Assembly (NCBI GenBank): GCA_035633755.1
Contig: DASQEH010000030.1
Coordinates: 1-19,570 of the forward strand
Length of the DNA: 19,570 bases
Direction: 5' to 3'
Origin: DASQEH01 sp035633755
GTDB taxonomy: Bacteria > Actinomycetota > Actinomycetes > Propionibacteriales > Nocardioidaceae
Shown: piece after piece, positions 1-6,915 of the stretch
How the letters are laid out: each line of letters starts with the position of its first letter
Position numbering within the stretch: the stretch's first letter is position 1
Notes under the pieces: model-generated
What the model saw: the letters and a program-made list of their open reading frames with translations, nothing else
The model's database searches: none
Told to the model about the DNA's origin: nothing
Translations under genes and position numbers: made by a program

Positions 1-348
1 TGGTTCATCCGGGCACACCTGGAGAACACCGAGGGAGAGCTGGAGTCGGCCGGCGCCACAACCGAGCTCGATGCCGCGGACCAGGTCAGCAGCGAGTCAG
101 GCGCCCTGAGGGCGGGGCAGGGCAACTTGACGGGATCAGGGCCAACGGGCGACGTGGATCAAGGCAGCGTCAGAACCTCAGCGCCCGTCGGCGTGACGAC
201 CAGCGTGTGCTCGAACTGGGCACTGCGCTGGCCATCGCGGGTGACAACCGTCCAGCCGTCCTGCCACAGGTCCCAGTCGATCGCCCCCAGTGTCAGCATC
301 GGTTCGATAGTGAAGGTCATGCCCACCTCCATCACTGTGTCGAAATGA
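1..348 (+). CDS. C-terminal part of a Dps-like ferritin (5' end outside window)
   Basis: The frame is open from base 1. Its first residues, WFIRAHLE followed by a GATTE motif, match the C-terminal helix of Dps/miniferritin proteins, which store iron and protect DNA. In that family the chain usually ends shortly after this motif. Here the frame stays open to a TGA at 346-348, adding roughly 90 residues rich in Gly, Ser, Thr and Val without Dps similarity that I can see. The last 190 bp lie antisense to the end of map. The tail is either a genuine C-terminal extension or the product of a small indel: a TGA in another frame at 107-109 would end the protein at a normal length. Assignment to the family rests on a short stretch only. 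Confidence 0.6.
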   Translation, partial: WFIRAHLENTEGELESAGATTELDAADQVSSESGALRAGQGNLTGSGPTGDVDQGSVRTSAPVGVTTSVCSNWALRWPSRVTTVQPSCHRSQSIAPSVSIGSIVKVMPTSITVSK

Positions 349-1007
349 GGGTCGTCGTAGTGGGGGATGATCAGCCCTGAGTGGAACGACGTGTGGACTC
401 CGTGGCCGGTGAAGTCGGTCACCACGCCATAGCCGAAGCGCTTCGCATACGACTCGATGACCCGCCCGATCACGTTGACCTGGCGGCCGGGCCTGACTGC
501 CTTGATTGCTCGCCGCAGCGCCTCCTCGGTGCGCTCCACGAGCAAACGGCTCTCATCGTCGACGTTGCCGCACAGGAAGGTCGCGTTGGTGTCCCCGTGG
601 ACGCCGCCGATGTACGCGGTGATGTCGATGTTGCAGATGTCGCCGTCCTCGAGGCGACGCGAGTCGGGGATTCCGTGACAGATGCACTCGTTGACCGACG
701 TGCACAGTGACTTGGGGAAGCCCTTGTACCCCAGGGTGGACGGGTAGGCGCCGTGGTCGCACAAGAACTCGTGTCCGACCCGGTCGATCTCGTCGGTGGT
801 CACCCCGGGAGCGATGGCGCTGGCCGCCTCGCGTAGCGCCTGTGCGGCAATCTTGCTGGCGACTCGCATCTTGTCGATGACCTCGCTCGTCTGCACGTCG
901 CCGCCGGTATACGGTCGCGGACGGGGCTGGCCGACGTACTCCGGGCGCGCAATGGACGCAGGTACGGGTCGCTGCGGGGAGATCGATCCAGCCGTCAGGG
1001 CAGTCAC
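159..1007 (-). CDS. map: Type I methionine aminopeptidase
   Basis: This cytosolic enzyme removes the initiator methionine from nascent proteins. The 282-residue product resembles the longer actinobacterial MapB form, with an N-terminal extension containing the IARPEYVG motif. The five metal ligands are visible: Asp128 and Asp139 (IDITAYIGGVHGD), His202 (TGHG), Glu235 (TIEP) and Glu266 (QFEHT). The substrate-contact histidine is in CHGIP (His111). I chose the GTG at 1007 because the peptide from there aligns with the mycobacterial N-terminus and a GAGAGGAA sequence lies 14 nt upstream. An in-frame ATG at 1040 would add 11 residues but has no ribosome site. The gene is divergent from the 58-residue protein across 93 bp, and its 3' end overlaps the Dps frame antisense. 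Confidence 0.96.
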   Translation of the reverse strand: MTALTAGSISPQRPVPASIARPEYVGQPRPRPYTGGDVQTSEVIDKMRVASKIAAQALREAASAIAPGVTTDEIDRVGHEFLCDHGAYPSTLGYKGFPKSLCTSVNECICHGIPDSRRLEDGDICNIDITAYIGGVHGDTNATFLCGNVDDESRLLVERTEEALRRAIKAVRPGRQVNVIGRVIESYAKRFGYGVVTDFTGHGVHTSFHSGLIIPHYDDPHFDTVMEVGMTFTIEPMLTLGAIDWDLWQDGWTVVTRDGQRSAQFEHTLVVTPTGAEVLTLP

Positions 1008-1088
1008 AACGGAAGTGTAGTTTCCTCTCAAGATGGGCACCGCGGAGGTGCGCCGTCACCGGCGCGCTACCGCGATGTCAGCTGAGCA

Positions 1089-1097
1089 GAGGAGGAA
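1089..1097 (+). promoter_or_regulatory. Strong ribosome binding site of the 58-residue protein
   Basis: AGAGGAGGA-type sequence immediately upstream of the ATG at 1101. It is one of the strongest Shine-Dalgarno matches in the window and is the main evidence, beside the protein sequence, that this very short gene is translated. Confidence 0.7.
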
Positions 1098-1100
1098 GTC

Positions 1101-1277
1101 ATGGCCGAGCAGTTCTACTTCTGCCTGAAGCACCGCACGGTCGAAGGCGAAGACGGTTGCAAGGCGGCCGACCGACTGGGCCCCTACCCAAGCCGCGACG
1201 AGGCGGAGACGGCCTTGGACAAGGTTCAGCAGCGCAACGAGGAATGGGACAACGACCCCGCCTGGAACGACAACTGA
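1101..1277 (+). CDS. Conserved 58-residue actinobacterial protein (SPOR-like annotation)
   Basis: The product begins MAEQFYFCLKHRTVE and contains CKAADRLGPYPSRDEA followed by a Glu/Asp/Asn/Trp-rich tail ending WDNDPAWNDN. I recognise this as a short actinobacterial family often labelled hypothetical or SPOR domain-containing; it has no established function. It is cytosolic and acidic, with two cysteines (Cys8 and Cys20). No signal peptide or membrane segment is present. It is transcribed away from map and convergent with panB, 36 bp from the panB stop. The ribosome site is excellent, so it is probably well expressed despite its size. Confidence 0.85.
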   Translation: MAEQFYFCLKHRTVEGEDGCKAADRLGPYPSRDEAETALDKVQQRNEEWDNDPAWNDN

Positions 1278-1290
1278 GCCTGTGTCTCGG

Positions 1291-1312
1291 CTCGGCCGGC
1301 AGCACGGCTGAG
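1291..1312. terminator. Possible bidirectional terminator between the 58-residue gene and panB
   Basis: An 8-bp stem, CTCGGCCG pairing with CGGCTGAG through one G-T wobble, with a 6-nt loop (GCAGCA). It lies between convergent stop codons at 1275-1277 and 1314-1316. There is no T tract on either side, so an intrinsic terminator of the standard type is not shown. Confidence 0.4.
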
Positions 1313-1313
1313 G

Positions 1314-2165
1314 TCAGAAGGTGTGCTCGGGCCCGGGAAAGGTGCCCGCAGCAACGTCGCCGGCGAAGTCCTCAGCCGCCTGGTGCAGTGTCGAATGCAG
1401 GTTGGCGTACTGCTTGACGAACTTCGCCATCTTTCCGCTCCGCAGTCCGGCCATGTCCTGCCACACCAGGACCTGAGCGTCGCAGTCGGGGCCGGCGCCG
1501 ATGCCGATCGTCGGTATCGTCAGCCGTTTCGTCACGTCGGCCGCGACGTCGCCCGGCACCATCTCCATGACGACCGCGAAGGCGCCGGCGGACTGCAGCG
1601 CCACGGCATCGTCGATGATCCGCTGCCCGGCGTCCCCGCGGCCCTGCACCCGATATCCCCCGAGGCCGTGCTCGGACTGCGGGGTGAAGCCGATGTGCGC
1701 CATCACGGGGATGCCACTGGCGGTCAGCAGCTCGACCTGAGGCACCATCGAAGCGCCGCCTTCGAGCTTGACGGCGTGGGCGCCAGCCTCCTTCATGAAG
1801 CGGACCGCAGTATGGAATGCCTGGTCCGCGGACGCCTGGTACGACCCGAACGGCATGTCGGCGACGACAAGGGCGCGATGGGCTGACCGGGTCACCGCGC
1901 GGACCAGCGGCATCAGCTCGTCGACCGTCACCGGTAGCGATGACTCGTTGGCGTAGACGTTGTTGCTCGCCGAGTCGCCGACGAGCAGCACGGGAATGCC
2001 TGCCGCGTCGAAGATCTGGGCGGCGTACTGCTCGTACGCCGTGAGCATCGCCCACTTGCGCCCCTGCTTCTTCATGTCGAGCAGGTGCGACGTGCGAACC
2101 CGTCTGGTGGTCGGCGCTGCAGGCCCCGGGGGACCGCTGCCATAGGGAGGTGTCACCTCGGTCAT
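1314..2165 (-). CDS. panB: 3-methyl-2-oxobutanoate hydroxymethyltransferase
   Basis: PanB transfers a hydroxymethyl group from methylene-tetrahydrofolate to alpha-ketoisovalerate, the first committed step of pantothenate and coenzyme A synthesis. The 283-residue sequence spans the whole family. It has the metal-binding aspartates Asp64 (LVGDSA) and Asp103 (VADMPFGSY), Lys133 and Glu135 (VKLEGG), MAHIGFTPQ with His157, the catalytic Glu201 (VMEMVP) and IPTIGIGAG. The first 20 residues are Pro/Gly-rich and probably disordered. A GAGGTG ribosome site precedes the ATG. It lies 9 nt downstream of the PIG-L deacetylase gene and is probably the last gene of the nadE - PIG-L - panB unit. Confidence 0.97.
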   Translation of the reverse strand: MTEVTPPYGSGPPGPAAPTTRRVRTSHLLDMKKQGRKWAMLTAYEQYAAQIFDAAGIPVLLVGDSASNNVYANESSLPVTVDELMPLVRAVTRSAHRALVVADMPFGSYQASADQAFHTAVRFMKEAGAHAVKLEGGASMVPQVELLTASGIPVMAHIGFTPQSEHGLGGYRVQGRGDAGQRIIDDAVALQSAGAFAVVMEMVPGDVAADVTKRLTIPTIGIGAGPDCDAQVLVWQDMAGLRSGKMAKFVKQYANLHSTLHQAAEDFAGDVAAGTFPGPEHTF

Positions 2166-2174
2166 CGCGGCACC

Positions 2175-2930
2175 TCAGGCGCCCCAGCCCATGGGGAACA
2201 CCTCGAAGGCGGCGGCCATGGGAGTCCCTAGCCGGGTCCCCGTGGCCCGCGCGATGCCCTCGAGGAACTCTGCCGGGTCGAAGTCCGCCCACCCGAGCCC
2301 GTCGATGTAGGCCTGATGAGCGCGCAGGGATGCCACCCCCTCCTCGAAGGTGTCGGTGGTATCGACCGCGTGCTCGGCCAGCGGCGAGCCAGCTGCCCAG
2401 ACAGCTGTGACGCCTCCCCACGGTTCGAGGCCATCGACGAGCTGGTCGTTGAACACCCAGCGGTTGCCGGCATCCCTCACGGCGTCCAGCACGGCCTTGC
2501 CTACTGCGATGTGGTCGGCCTGGTTGAGGTTCCGACCCCCGAAGGTGTCCCGGAAGTTGCCGGTGATCACGATCTCGGGCCGGTAACGGCGGACCACTCC
2601 CGCGATCGCCGCCCGCAGTGCGACGTTGTACTCGAGCACGCCGTCGGGGAACCCGAGGAACTCGACCGTGGAGACGCCGACGACCCGCGCCGACTCGATC
2701 TGCTCGGCCTCTCGAACGGCGCGGCACTCGGTGGGATGCAGCCCGTCGATGCCTGCCTCGCCGCTCGTCACCATGACGTAGTCGATCGTCTTCCCCTGGG
2801 CTGTCCATCGGGCGATGGCGGCCGCAGTGCCGAACTCGAGGTCGTCGGGGTGCGCGACGACGGCCAACGCGCGGTCCCACGTTTCGTCGACCGGCGCAAG
2901 TGGCGGAGGGGGTGCGGGGCTTGTGGTCAT
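2175..2930 (-). CDS. PIG-L/LmbE family N-deacetylase-like hydrolase
   Basis: The product has 251 residues. It carries the zinc-binding signature AHPDDLE at residues 26-32, TSGEAG at about 55-60, and a downstream His in NQADHIAVG (His140) at the place where the family normally has PDHR. This superfamily includes GlcNAc-PI deacetylases and the mycothiol enzymes MshB and Mca, which remove acetyl or acyl groups from amino-sugars using zinc. The substrate cannot be told from the sequence, and it is not clearly MshB or Mca. There is no signal peptide; the first 13 residues are Pro-rich. It sits 31 nt after nadE and 9 nt before panB, which suggests co-transcription. The ribosome site before the ATG is poor, so translation may depend on the upstream gene. 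Confidence 0.88.
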   Translation of the reverse strand: MTTSPAPPPPLAPVDETWDRALAVVAHPDDLEFGTAAAIARWTAQGKTIDYVMVTSGEAGIDGLHPTECRAVREAEQIESARVVGVSTVEFLGFPDGVLEYNVALRAAIAGVVRRYRPEIVITGNFRDTFGGRNLNQADHIAVGKAVLDAVRDAGNRWVFNDQLVDGLEPWGGVTAVWAAGSPLAEHAVDTTDTFEEGVASLRAHQAYIDGLGWADFDPAEFLEGIARATGTRLGTPMAAAFEVFPMGWGA

Positions 2931-2961
2931 GGGCCAACTCTGGCAGATCGCACCGACGGAG

Positions 2962-4719
2962 TCAGCCTGGCAGTTCCTCGCGCCACTTGTTCGTGATGGG
3001 CACCCGACGGTCTCGACCGAAGTTCCGCGTCGAGATCTTCGGGCCGGTGGGGAACTGGCGTCGCTTGTACTCCGCCTGGTCGACCAGGGTGATGACGCGC
3101 CGCACCAGGGCGCGGTCGAAACCGGCGGCGATCAGCTCGGCCGAGCCCTTGTCCTGCTCGACGTAGGCGTCGAGCACTGCGTCGAGGAGCTCGTACGGCG
3201 GCAAGGAGTCCGAGTCGAGCTGGCCGGGACGAAGCTCTGCCGACGGTTGCTTGGTGATCGTGTTCGGCGGGATCGGAGGTTGCTCGCCGCGTCTGAGCGC
3301 TTCCTCGTTGCGCCAGCGCGCCAGCCGCCACACCAGGGTCTTGGGGACGTCCTTGATAGGTGCGTAGCCACCCACGGCGTCTCCGTAGATCGTCGAGTAT
3401 CCGGTCGCGAGCTCGCTCTTGTTGCCGCAGGCCAGCACCAGATGACCGTGCTGGTTCGACAGGGCCATCCAGATCACGGCGCGGACGCGTGCCTGGAGGT
3501 TCTCGCCGGCCAGACCGTCGACCTTGACCGCCGACTCGAAGGCGTCCACCATCGCCGCGATCGGTACGGTCTCGAGGCGCAGGCCGGTACGCCGGGCCAG
3601 GTCGGCCGCGTCCGCTTTGGAGTGCTCGCTCGACCACTCGCTGGGGTTCGATACCCCGTAGACCCGCTCGGCACCGAGCGCATCGCAGGCAATCGCTGCC
3701 ACCAGCGTGGAGTCGATCCCGCCGGACAACCCCATCAGGACGGTGGAGAAGCCGTTCTTGCGGACGTAGTCGCGCAGACCCGTGACCAGGGCGGTGTAGA
3801 TCTCGGCGAGGTCGTCGAGGCGTTCCGCGTGGTGAGCGGGCAGCGGCTGGTAGGGGGGGAGTGGCTCGCTGGACACCACTGTGCGCTCGATCCGCAGCCC
3901 GCTGAAGCGGGAGTCGGGGTCGGGCATCGGCGCGGTCGCGGCGGGAAGGTCCAGGTCGACCACCAGAAGCTCCGGCTCGAACTGGCCGGCGCGGGCCACC
4001 AGGTTGCCGCGAGCGTCGACCACCAGAGAGTCGCCGTCGAAGACGAGTTCGTCCTGGCCGCCAACCAGGTTGACGTAGGCCAGCGCGCACACCCCCTCAC
4101 GGGCCCGGCGCGCGCACAGCTCCAGCCGGACATCGTCCTTGTTCCTCTCGTAGGGCGAACCGTTCGGGACGACGAGCAGGCCCGCCTCGGCGGCGTCTGC
4201 GGCCGCCGAAGGGCCGTCCTGCCACAGGTCCTCGCAGATCGCGATCGCGACGTCGACCCCGTGCACCTGGACGATGTGGATGGTGTCGCCAGGCACGAAG
4301 TTGCGCAGCTCGTCGCCAACGCCGTAGTTCCACAGGTGGTGCTTCGCCTGTCGGGCTACGACGCGTCCACCGACCAGCACCGCGACCGCGTTCTGGGGCA
4401 GGCCCTTCGGCTGGCCCAACCGGGCGTCCACGTCGACCGCCCGGTCGAGGTAGCCGATGACCACGGTGAGCTCTCCGTGCCCTGCCTCCTGAAGCTGCCG
4501 AGCCAGGTCGTCGAGCGTCGCCCGTGAAGCCTCGACGAATGACGTCCGCAGCGCGAGATCCTCGATCGGGTAGCCGGTCAGCACCATCTCGGGCAGCACG
4601 ACGAGGTGAGCTCCCGCCTCTGCAGCGGCGCGCACGGAGTCAGCGACCAGGGCGCGGTTGCCGTCGAGATCGCCCACCGTGGGGTTCACTTGAGCAAGGG
4701 CCACGCGCAGCTGGGGCAT
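2962..4719 (-). CDS. nadE: Glutamine-dependent NAD+ synthetase
   Basis: This two-domain enzyme hydrolyses glutamine and uses the ammonia to amidate deamido-NAD, the last step of NAD synthesis. The N-terminal nitrilase-type domain (residues 1 to about 265) has the Glu-Lys-Cys triad: Glu44 in LPEMVLTGYP, Lys126 in AKHHLWNYG and Cys162 in ICEDLW. The C-terminal synthetase domain has the ATP-pyrophosphatase loop SGGIDS at 332-337, CGNKSELATGYST, and a conserved end (YKRRQFPTGPKI, FGRDRR). At 585 residues it is the shorter bacterial type, not the roughly 680-residue mycobacterial one. The ATG has no ribosome site but a -10-like TACGCT ends 6 nt before it, as in a leaderless message. It is divergent from glnA2. 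Confidence 0.97.
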   Translation of the reverse strand: MPQLRVALAQVNPTVGDLDGNRALVADSVRAAAEAGAHLVVLPEMVLTGYPIEDLALRTSFVEASRATLDDLARQLQEAGHGELTVVIGYLDRAVDVDARLGQPKGLPQNAVAVLVGGRVVARQAKHHLWNYGVGDELRNFVPGDTIHIVQVHGVDVAIAICEDLWQDGPSAAADAAEAGLLVVPNGSPYERNKDDVRLELCARRAREGVCALAYVNLVGGQDELVFDGDSLVVDARGNLVARAGQFEPELLVVDLDLPAATAPMPDPDSRFSGLRIERTVVSSEPLPPYQPLPAHHAERLDDLAEIYTALVTGLRDYVRKNGFSTVLMGLSGGIDSTLVAAIACDALGAERVYGVSNPSEWSSEHSKADAADLARRTGLRLETVPIAAMVDAFESAVKVDGLAGENLQARVRAVIWMALSNQHGHLVLACGNKSELATGYSTIYGDAVGGYAPIKDVPKTLVWRLARWRNEEALRRGEQPPIPPNTITKQPSAELRPGQLDSDSLPPYELLDAVLDAYVEQDKGSAELIAAGFDRALVRRVITLVDQAEYKRRQFPTGPKISTRNFGRDRRVPITNKWREELPG

Positions 4720-4725
4720 GTGTCG

Positions 4726-4731
4726 AGCGTA
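4726..4731 (-). promoter_or_regulatory. Possible -10 element of a leaderless nadE transcript
   Basis: TACGCT on the minus strand fits the TAnnnT core of actinobacterial -10 boxes and is 6 nt from the nadE ATG, a spacing that would start the RNA at the start codon. I see no convincing -35. The absence of a ribosome site before nadE agrees with a leaderless message. Confidence 0.35.
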
Positions 4732-4788
4732 GTGCGCCGGCCGCTACCGACACGCCCGCGATGCCGACCGCCGATTCACGCTGGGGCC

Positions 4789-4795
4789 GAGGAGG
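4789..4795 (+). promoter_or_regulatory. Ribosome binding site that fixes the glnA2 start
   Basis: GAGGAGG, 7 nt before the ATG at 4803. It favours this ATG over the second in-frame ATG at 4812. Confidence 0.7.
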
Positions 4796-4802
4796 CGGCA
4801 AG

Positions 4803-6149
4803 ATGGTGGACATGGGTAAGCAGGAGGACTTCGTGCTGCGCGCGCTCGAGGAGCGTGACGTCCGCTTCGTACGGCTGTGGTTCACCGACGTCCTCGGTTC
4901 GCTCAAGTCGGTCGCGGTGGCGCCGGCCGAGCTCGAGGGTGCCTTCAGCGAAGGCATCGGGTTCGACGGCTCGGCGATCGAGGGCTTCGCTCGGGTGTAC
5001 GAGGCCGACATGCTGGCCAAGCCCGACCCGTCCACGTTCCAGCTGCTGCCGTGGCGCGGCGAGGGTCCTTCCACGGCCCGGATGTTCTGCGACATCGTGA
5101 TGCCCGACGGCTCGGCATCGTATGCCGATCCTCGCTTCGTGCTCCAGCGCACCCTCACCGCGGCTGCTGACCACGGGTTCACGTTCTACACCCACCCCGA
5201 GATCGAGTTCTACCTGCTCAAGGACCGCCCGAGCGACGGCAGCGCACCGGAGCCGGCTGACCGCAGCGGCTACTTCGATCACACCTCCCAGAGCGTCGCG
5301 CACGACTTCCGACGCGAGGCGATCACGATGCTGGAGTCGATGGGCATCTCCGTCGAGTTCAGCCATCACGAAGGGGGTCCTGGTCAGCAGGAGATCGACC
5401 TCAGGTACGCCGACGCGCTGAGCACCGCCGACAACATCATGACCTTCCGTGTCGTGGTCAAGGAGGTCGCGCTGAGCCAGGGCGTCTACGCGTCCTTCAT
5501 GCCCAAGCCGTTCACCGAGTTTCCCGGCTCGGGCATGCACACCCACCTGTCGCTGTTCGAGGGCGACAACAACGCCTTCTTCGACGCCAGTGCCGACTAC
5601 CACCTCTCCAAGACGGGACGGGCGTTCATCGCCGGCCTGCTCCGGCATGCGAGCGAGATCACGGCGGTCACCAACCAGTGGGTGAACTCCTACAAGCGGC
5701 TCGCCGGGGGAGGGGAGGCGCCGGCCTACGTCTGCTGGGGCCACAACAACCGCTCGGCGCTCGTGCGTGTGCCGATGTACAAGCCGACGAAGGGCAACTC
5801 GACCCGAGTCGAGCTCCGCTCGATCGACAGTGCGGCGAACCCCTATCTGGCGTTCGCCGTCATGCTGGCCGCCGGCATGAAGGGAATCGACGAGAGCTAC
5901 GAGCTGCCGCTCGGGGCCGAGGACGACGTCTGGTCGCTCTCCGAGGCGGAGCGACGAGCCATGGGCATCGCGCCGCTGCCGCAGAACCTCCACGACGCCA
6001 TCACCGTGATGGAGCGGTCGGAGCTCGTCGCCGAGACGCTGGGCGAGCACGTCTTCGACTTCTTCCTGCGCAACAAGAAGGCGGAGTGGGACGAGTACCG
6101 CCAGCAGGTCACGGAGTTCGAGCGGGCCCGCATGCTGCCGATCATGTGA
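4803..6149 (+). CDS. glnA2: Glutamine synthetase, GlnA2 type
   Basis: Glutamine synthetase joins ammonia to glutamate with ATP. The 448-residue sequence is closest in my memory to actinobacterial GlnA2, through FVLRALEERDVRFVRLWFTD, FDGSAIEGFARV, HPEIEF with Glu133 and Glu135, SHHEGGPGQQEIDL, NQWVNSYKRL, NRSALVRVP and the C-terminal EHVFDFFLRNKKAEW. Its length matches the compact GSI class without the 25-residue insertion. I chose the ATG at 4803 because GAGGAGG lies 7 nt upstream; from the ATG at 4812 the spacing would be 16 nt. It leads a rightward group with an amidotransferase and glnE. A Tyr (ESYELP) aligns by eye with the adenylylation-site region, but whether it is modified by GlnE cannot be judged. 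Confidence 0.97.
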   Translation: MVDMGKQEDFVLRALEERDVRFVRLWFTDVLGSLKSVAVAPAELEGAFSEGIGFDGSAIEGFARVYEADMLAKPDPSTFQLLPWRGEGPSTARMFCDIVMPDGSASYADPRFVLQRTLTAAADHGFTFYTHPEIEFYLLKDRPSDGSAPEPADRSGYFDHTSQSVAHDFRREAITMLESMGISVEFSHHEGGPGQQEIDLRYADALSTADNIMTFRVVVKEVALSQGVYASFMPKPFTEFPGSGMHTHLSLFEGDNNAFFDASADYHLSKTGRAFIAGLLRHASEITAVTNQWVNSYKRLAGGGEAPAYVCWGHNNRSALVRVPMYKPTKGNSTRVELRSIDSAANPYLAFAVMLAAGMKGIDESYELPLGAEDDVWSLSEAERRAMGIAPLPQNLHDAITVMERSELVAETLGEHVFDFFLRNKKAEWDEYRQQVTEFERARMLPIM

Positions 6150-6170
6150 GGGCGTCCGTCTCGACGTTGG

Positions 6171-6176
6171 TAGCCT
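6171..6176 (+). promoter_or_regulatory. Possible -10 element for a leaderless amidotransferase-glnE transcript
   Basis: TAGCCT fits TAnnnT and ends 7 nt before the GTG at 6184, where no ribosome site is visible. This would allow the amidotransferase and glnE to be transcribed separately from glnA2. No clear -35 is seen, so confidence is low. Confidence 0.3.
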
Positions 6177-6183
6177 CGGCGAT

Positions 6184-6915
6184 GTGAGCTCGCCTCGGCT
6201 GCTGGTCGTCCAGCACGAAGACGACTGTCCTCCCGCGTGGTTCGGAGAGTGGTTCCGCGAGGCGGGCTTGGACTTCGACGTCGTGCGAGGGCACCGCAAC
6301 GAGCCGGTCCCTGCCAGCCTGGACGGGTACACCGGTCTGGTCGTGCTCGGTGGGGAGATGGGCGCGTACGACGACGCCGAGTGCCCCTGGCTGACCCCGA
6401 CGAAGGCGCTGATCGCACAGGCGGTACGCGCAGAGGCCTGGTTCCTGGGTATCTGCCTGGGCCACCAGCTGGCCGCCGTTGCCCTCGGTGGAGAGGTGTC
6501 GCGGAACCCCCGCGGCCAGGCGACCGGACTGACCGCGGTACAGCTGACACCGCGAGGTCGCGACGACGAGCTGACCGGCGTGATCGGTGACACGGCGAGC
6601 AGCATCCAGTGGAACTCCGACATCGTGTCGCGGTTACCGGAGGGCTCCGAGGTGCTGGCGACGGCTCCGGACGGATCTGTTCAGGCGGCTCGCTTCGGTG
6701 TCCGAGCGTGGGGGGTGCAATTCCACCCCGAGGCGTCGCCGGCCCTGTTCAACGGCTGGGTGCGAACAGCGGGCCCGCTGGCCGAGGGCGACGGTCGCGA
6801 CCTCAGCACCATAGCGGGTCAGCTCTTCGCCGCTGAGGCGCAGCTGCGCCAGGACTGGGCAGCCCTGGCGCATCGTTGGGTCGAGCTGGTGACCGCCCCT
6901 TTGCCGGTGCCGTGA
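6184..6915 (+). CDS. Class I glutamine amidotransferase domain protein
   Basis: The 243-residue product is a stand-alone class I amidotransferase (GMP synthase glutaminase-like fold). The nucleophile is Cys91 in GICLGHQ, and the other triad members are His181 and Glu183 in VQFHPEAS. It has no synthetase domain, so it either serves a partner protein or hydrolyses a gamma-glutamyl compound by itself; the sequence does not say which. The start is a GTG without a ribosome site, 34 bp after the glnA2 stop. The stop codon overlaps the glnE start (GTGA at 6912-6915), tying its expression to glutamine synthetase control. About 55 residues after the triad form an Ala/Leu-rich helical tail. Confidence 0.9.
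   Translation: MSSPRLLVVQHEDDCPPAWFGEWFREAGLDFDVVRGHRNEPVPASLDGYTGLVVLGGEMGAYDDAECPWLTPTKALIAQAVRAEAWFLGICLGHQLAAVALGGEVSRNPRGQATGLTAVQLTPRGRDDELTGVIGDTASSIQWNSDIVSRLPEGSEVLATAPDGSVQAARFGVRAWGVQFHPEASPALFNGWVRTAGPLAEGDGRDLSTIAGQLFAAEAQLRQDWAALAHRWVELVTAPLPVP

Noticed and set aside
1372..2937. Long leftward 521-codon frame across panB and the PIG-L gene
   Set aside because: Arg/Pro/Gly-rich translation without motifs, lying in another frame over two genes with clear family signatures; a typical shadow in high-GC DNA.
2815..4527. Rightward 570-codon frame opposite nadE
   Set aside because: Antisense shadow of nadE, with no recognisable domain; nadE has complete catalytic motifs.
4776..6623. 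Leftward 615-codon frame opposite glnA2
   Set aside because: It mirrors glnA2 and the amidotransferase gene codon by codon and has no domain of its own.
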